From positions 1-28,599 of the forward strand of contig KE560772.1 in assembly GCA_000442015.1 (NCBI GenBank): DNA of 28,599 nucleotides, written 5' to 3'. Under the pieces are notes generated by a model that saw only the letters and a list, made by a program, of their open reading frames with translations, ran no database searches and was not told the origin of the DNA. The stretch is from Rozella allomycis CSF55 (lineage: Eukaryota > Rozellomycota). Shown here in pieces: positions 28,498 through 28,599 of the stretch. Each line of letters starts with the position of its first letter. Positions within the stretch are counted from its first letter, which is position 1. The position numbers and the translations under genes are program-made.

Positions 28498-28599
28498 AAG
28501 TAAAGTGCCTGTGAATTAGGGTTTCTGGGAAAAATATTATATATAGACCAAAGTCTTTATCAACTCAAGAATTTAGAAGCATCATCAATCAATTAAGTT
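28498..28599. other. window edge without a supported gene
   Basis: AT-rich. It holds the TATATATA-like stretch near 28540. No coding frame is supported. Confidence 0.3.

Noticed and set aside
1-28599. CRISPR array, bacterial operon features, riboswitches
   Set aside because: No regularly spaced repeats were seen, and the spliceosomal introns and U2 snRNA show the DNA is eukaryotic.

Overview
This is an AT-rich, intron-bearing, very compact eukaryotic nuclear segment. Fungal-type families (a Bzz1-like F-BAR/SH3 protein, MRP-type ABC pump, Nbp35, Ctu1, Trm112, Atg14-like protein) sit beside ZMYND10, a factor used to assemble flagellar dynein arms, and a Crinkler-type nuclease effector. That mix suggests a flagellated, parasitic early-diverging fungus, with a Rozella-like cryptomycete the best guess. 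This placement is inference from gene content only; a parasitic chytrid or an aphelid is not excluded.

Layout. 1-5090 is accessory DNA: a Crinkler-type PD-(D/E)XK protein and a broken virus-like capsid fossil, both bracketed by diverged ~125-bp direct repeats, followed by a small ORF family that includes a large inverted repeat. 5095-14616 is a dense host block: an F-BAR/SH3 protein (minus), an unknown basic protein (minus), ZMYND10 (plus), mitochondrial bL36 (plus), Trm112 (minus) and an ABCC transporter (plus). 14735-19918 is a gene-poor, decayed interval of about 5 kb between two identical tRNA-Val(AAC) genes in the same orientation. 20088-28370 is a second dense host block: TAPT1/Emp65, an Atg14-like protein (minus), a DUF4743/Nudix hydrolase, Nbp35, an unknown small protein, the U2 snRNA (minus), Ctu1/Ncs6 (minus) and an unknown nuclear-looking protein (minus). 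Spacers between host genes are often only 25-45 bp.

The most notable signal is the introns. Reading through the conserved proteins gives 40 introns, all 26-31 nt and all starting GTA; removing them restores one reading frame of exactly the right length modulo three in every gene except the F-BAR gene. Three of the 40 end in AATG rather than AG, in three unrelated genes. The U2 snRNA that would read these introns lies in the same window. The F-BAR gene carries a single frameshift in its middle SH3 domain that no intron of this class explains.

Functionally the host genes are housekeeping: iron-sulfur assembly (Nbp35), tRNA thiolation (Ctu1), methyltransferase activation (Trm112), mitochondrial translation (bL36m), splicing (U2), autophagy (Atg14-like), actin/membrane curvature (F-BAR), export (ABCC) and flagellum building (ZMYND10; TAPT1 is also linked to cilia in animals). 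The accessory DNA at the left end and in the centre holds the decayed elements and the candidate host-manipulation gene.
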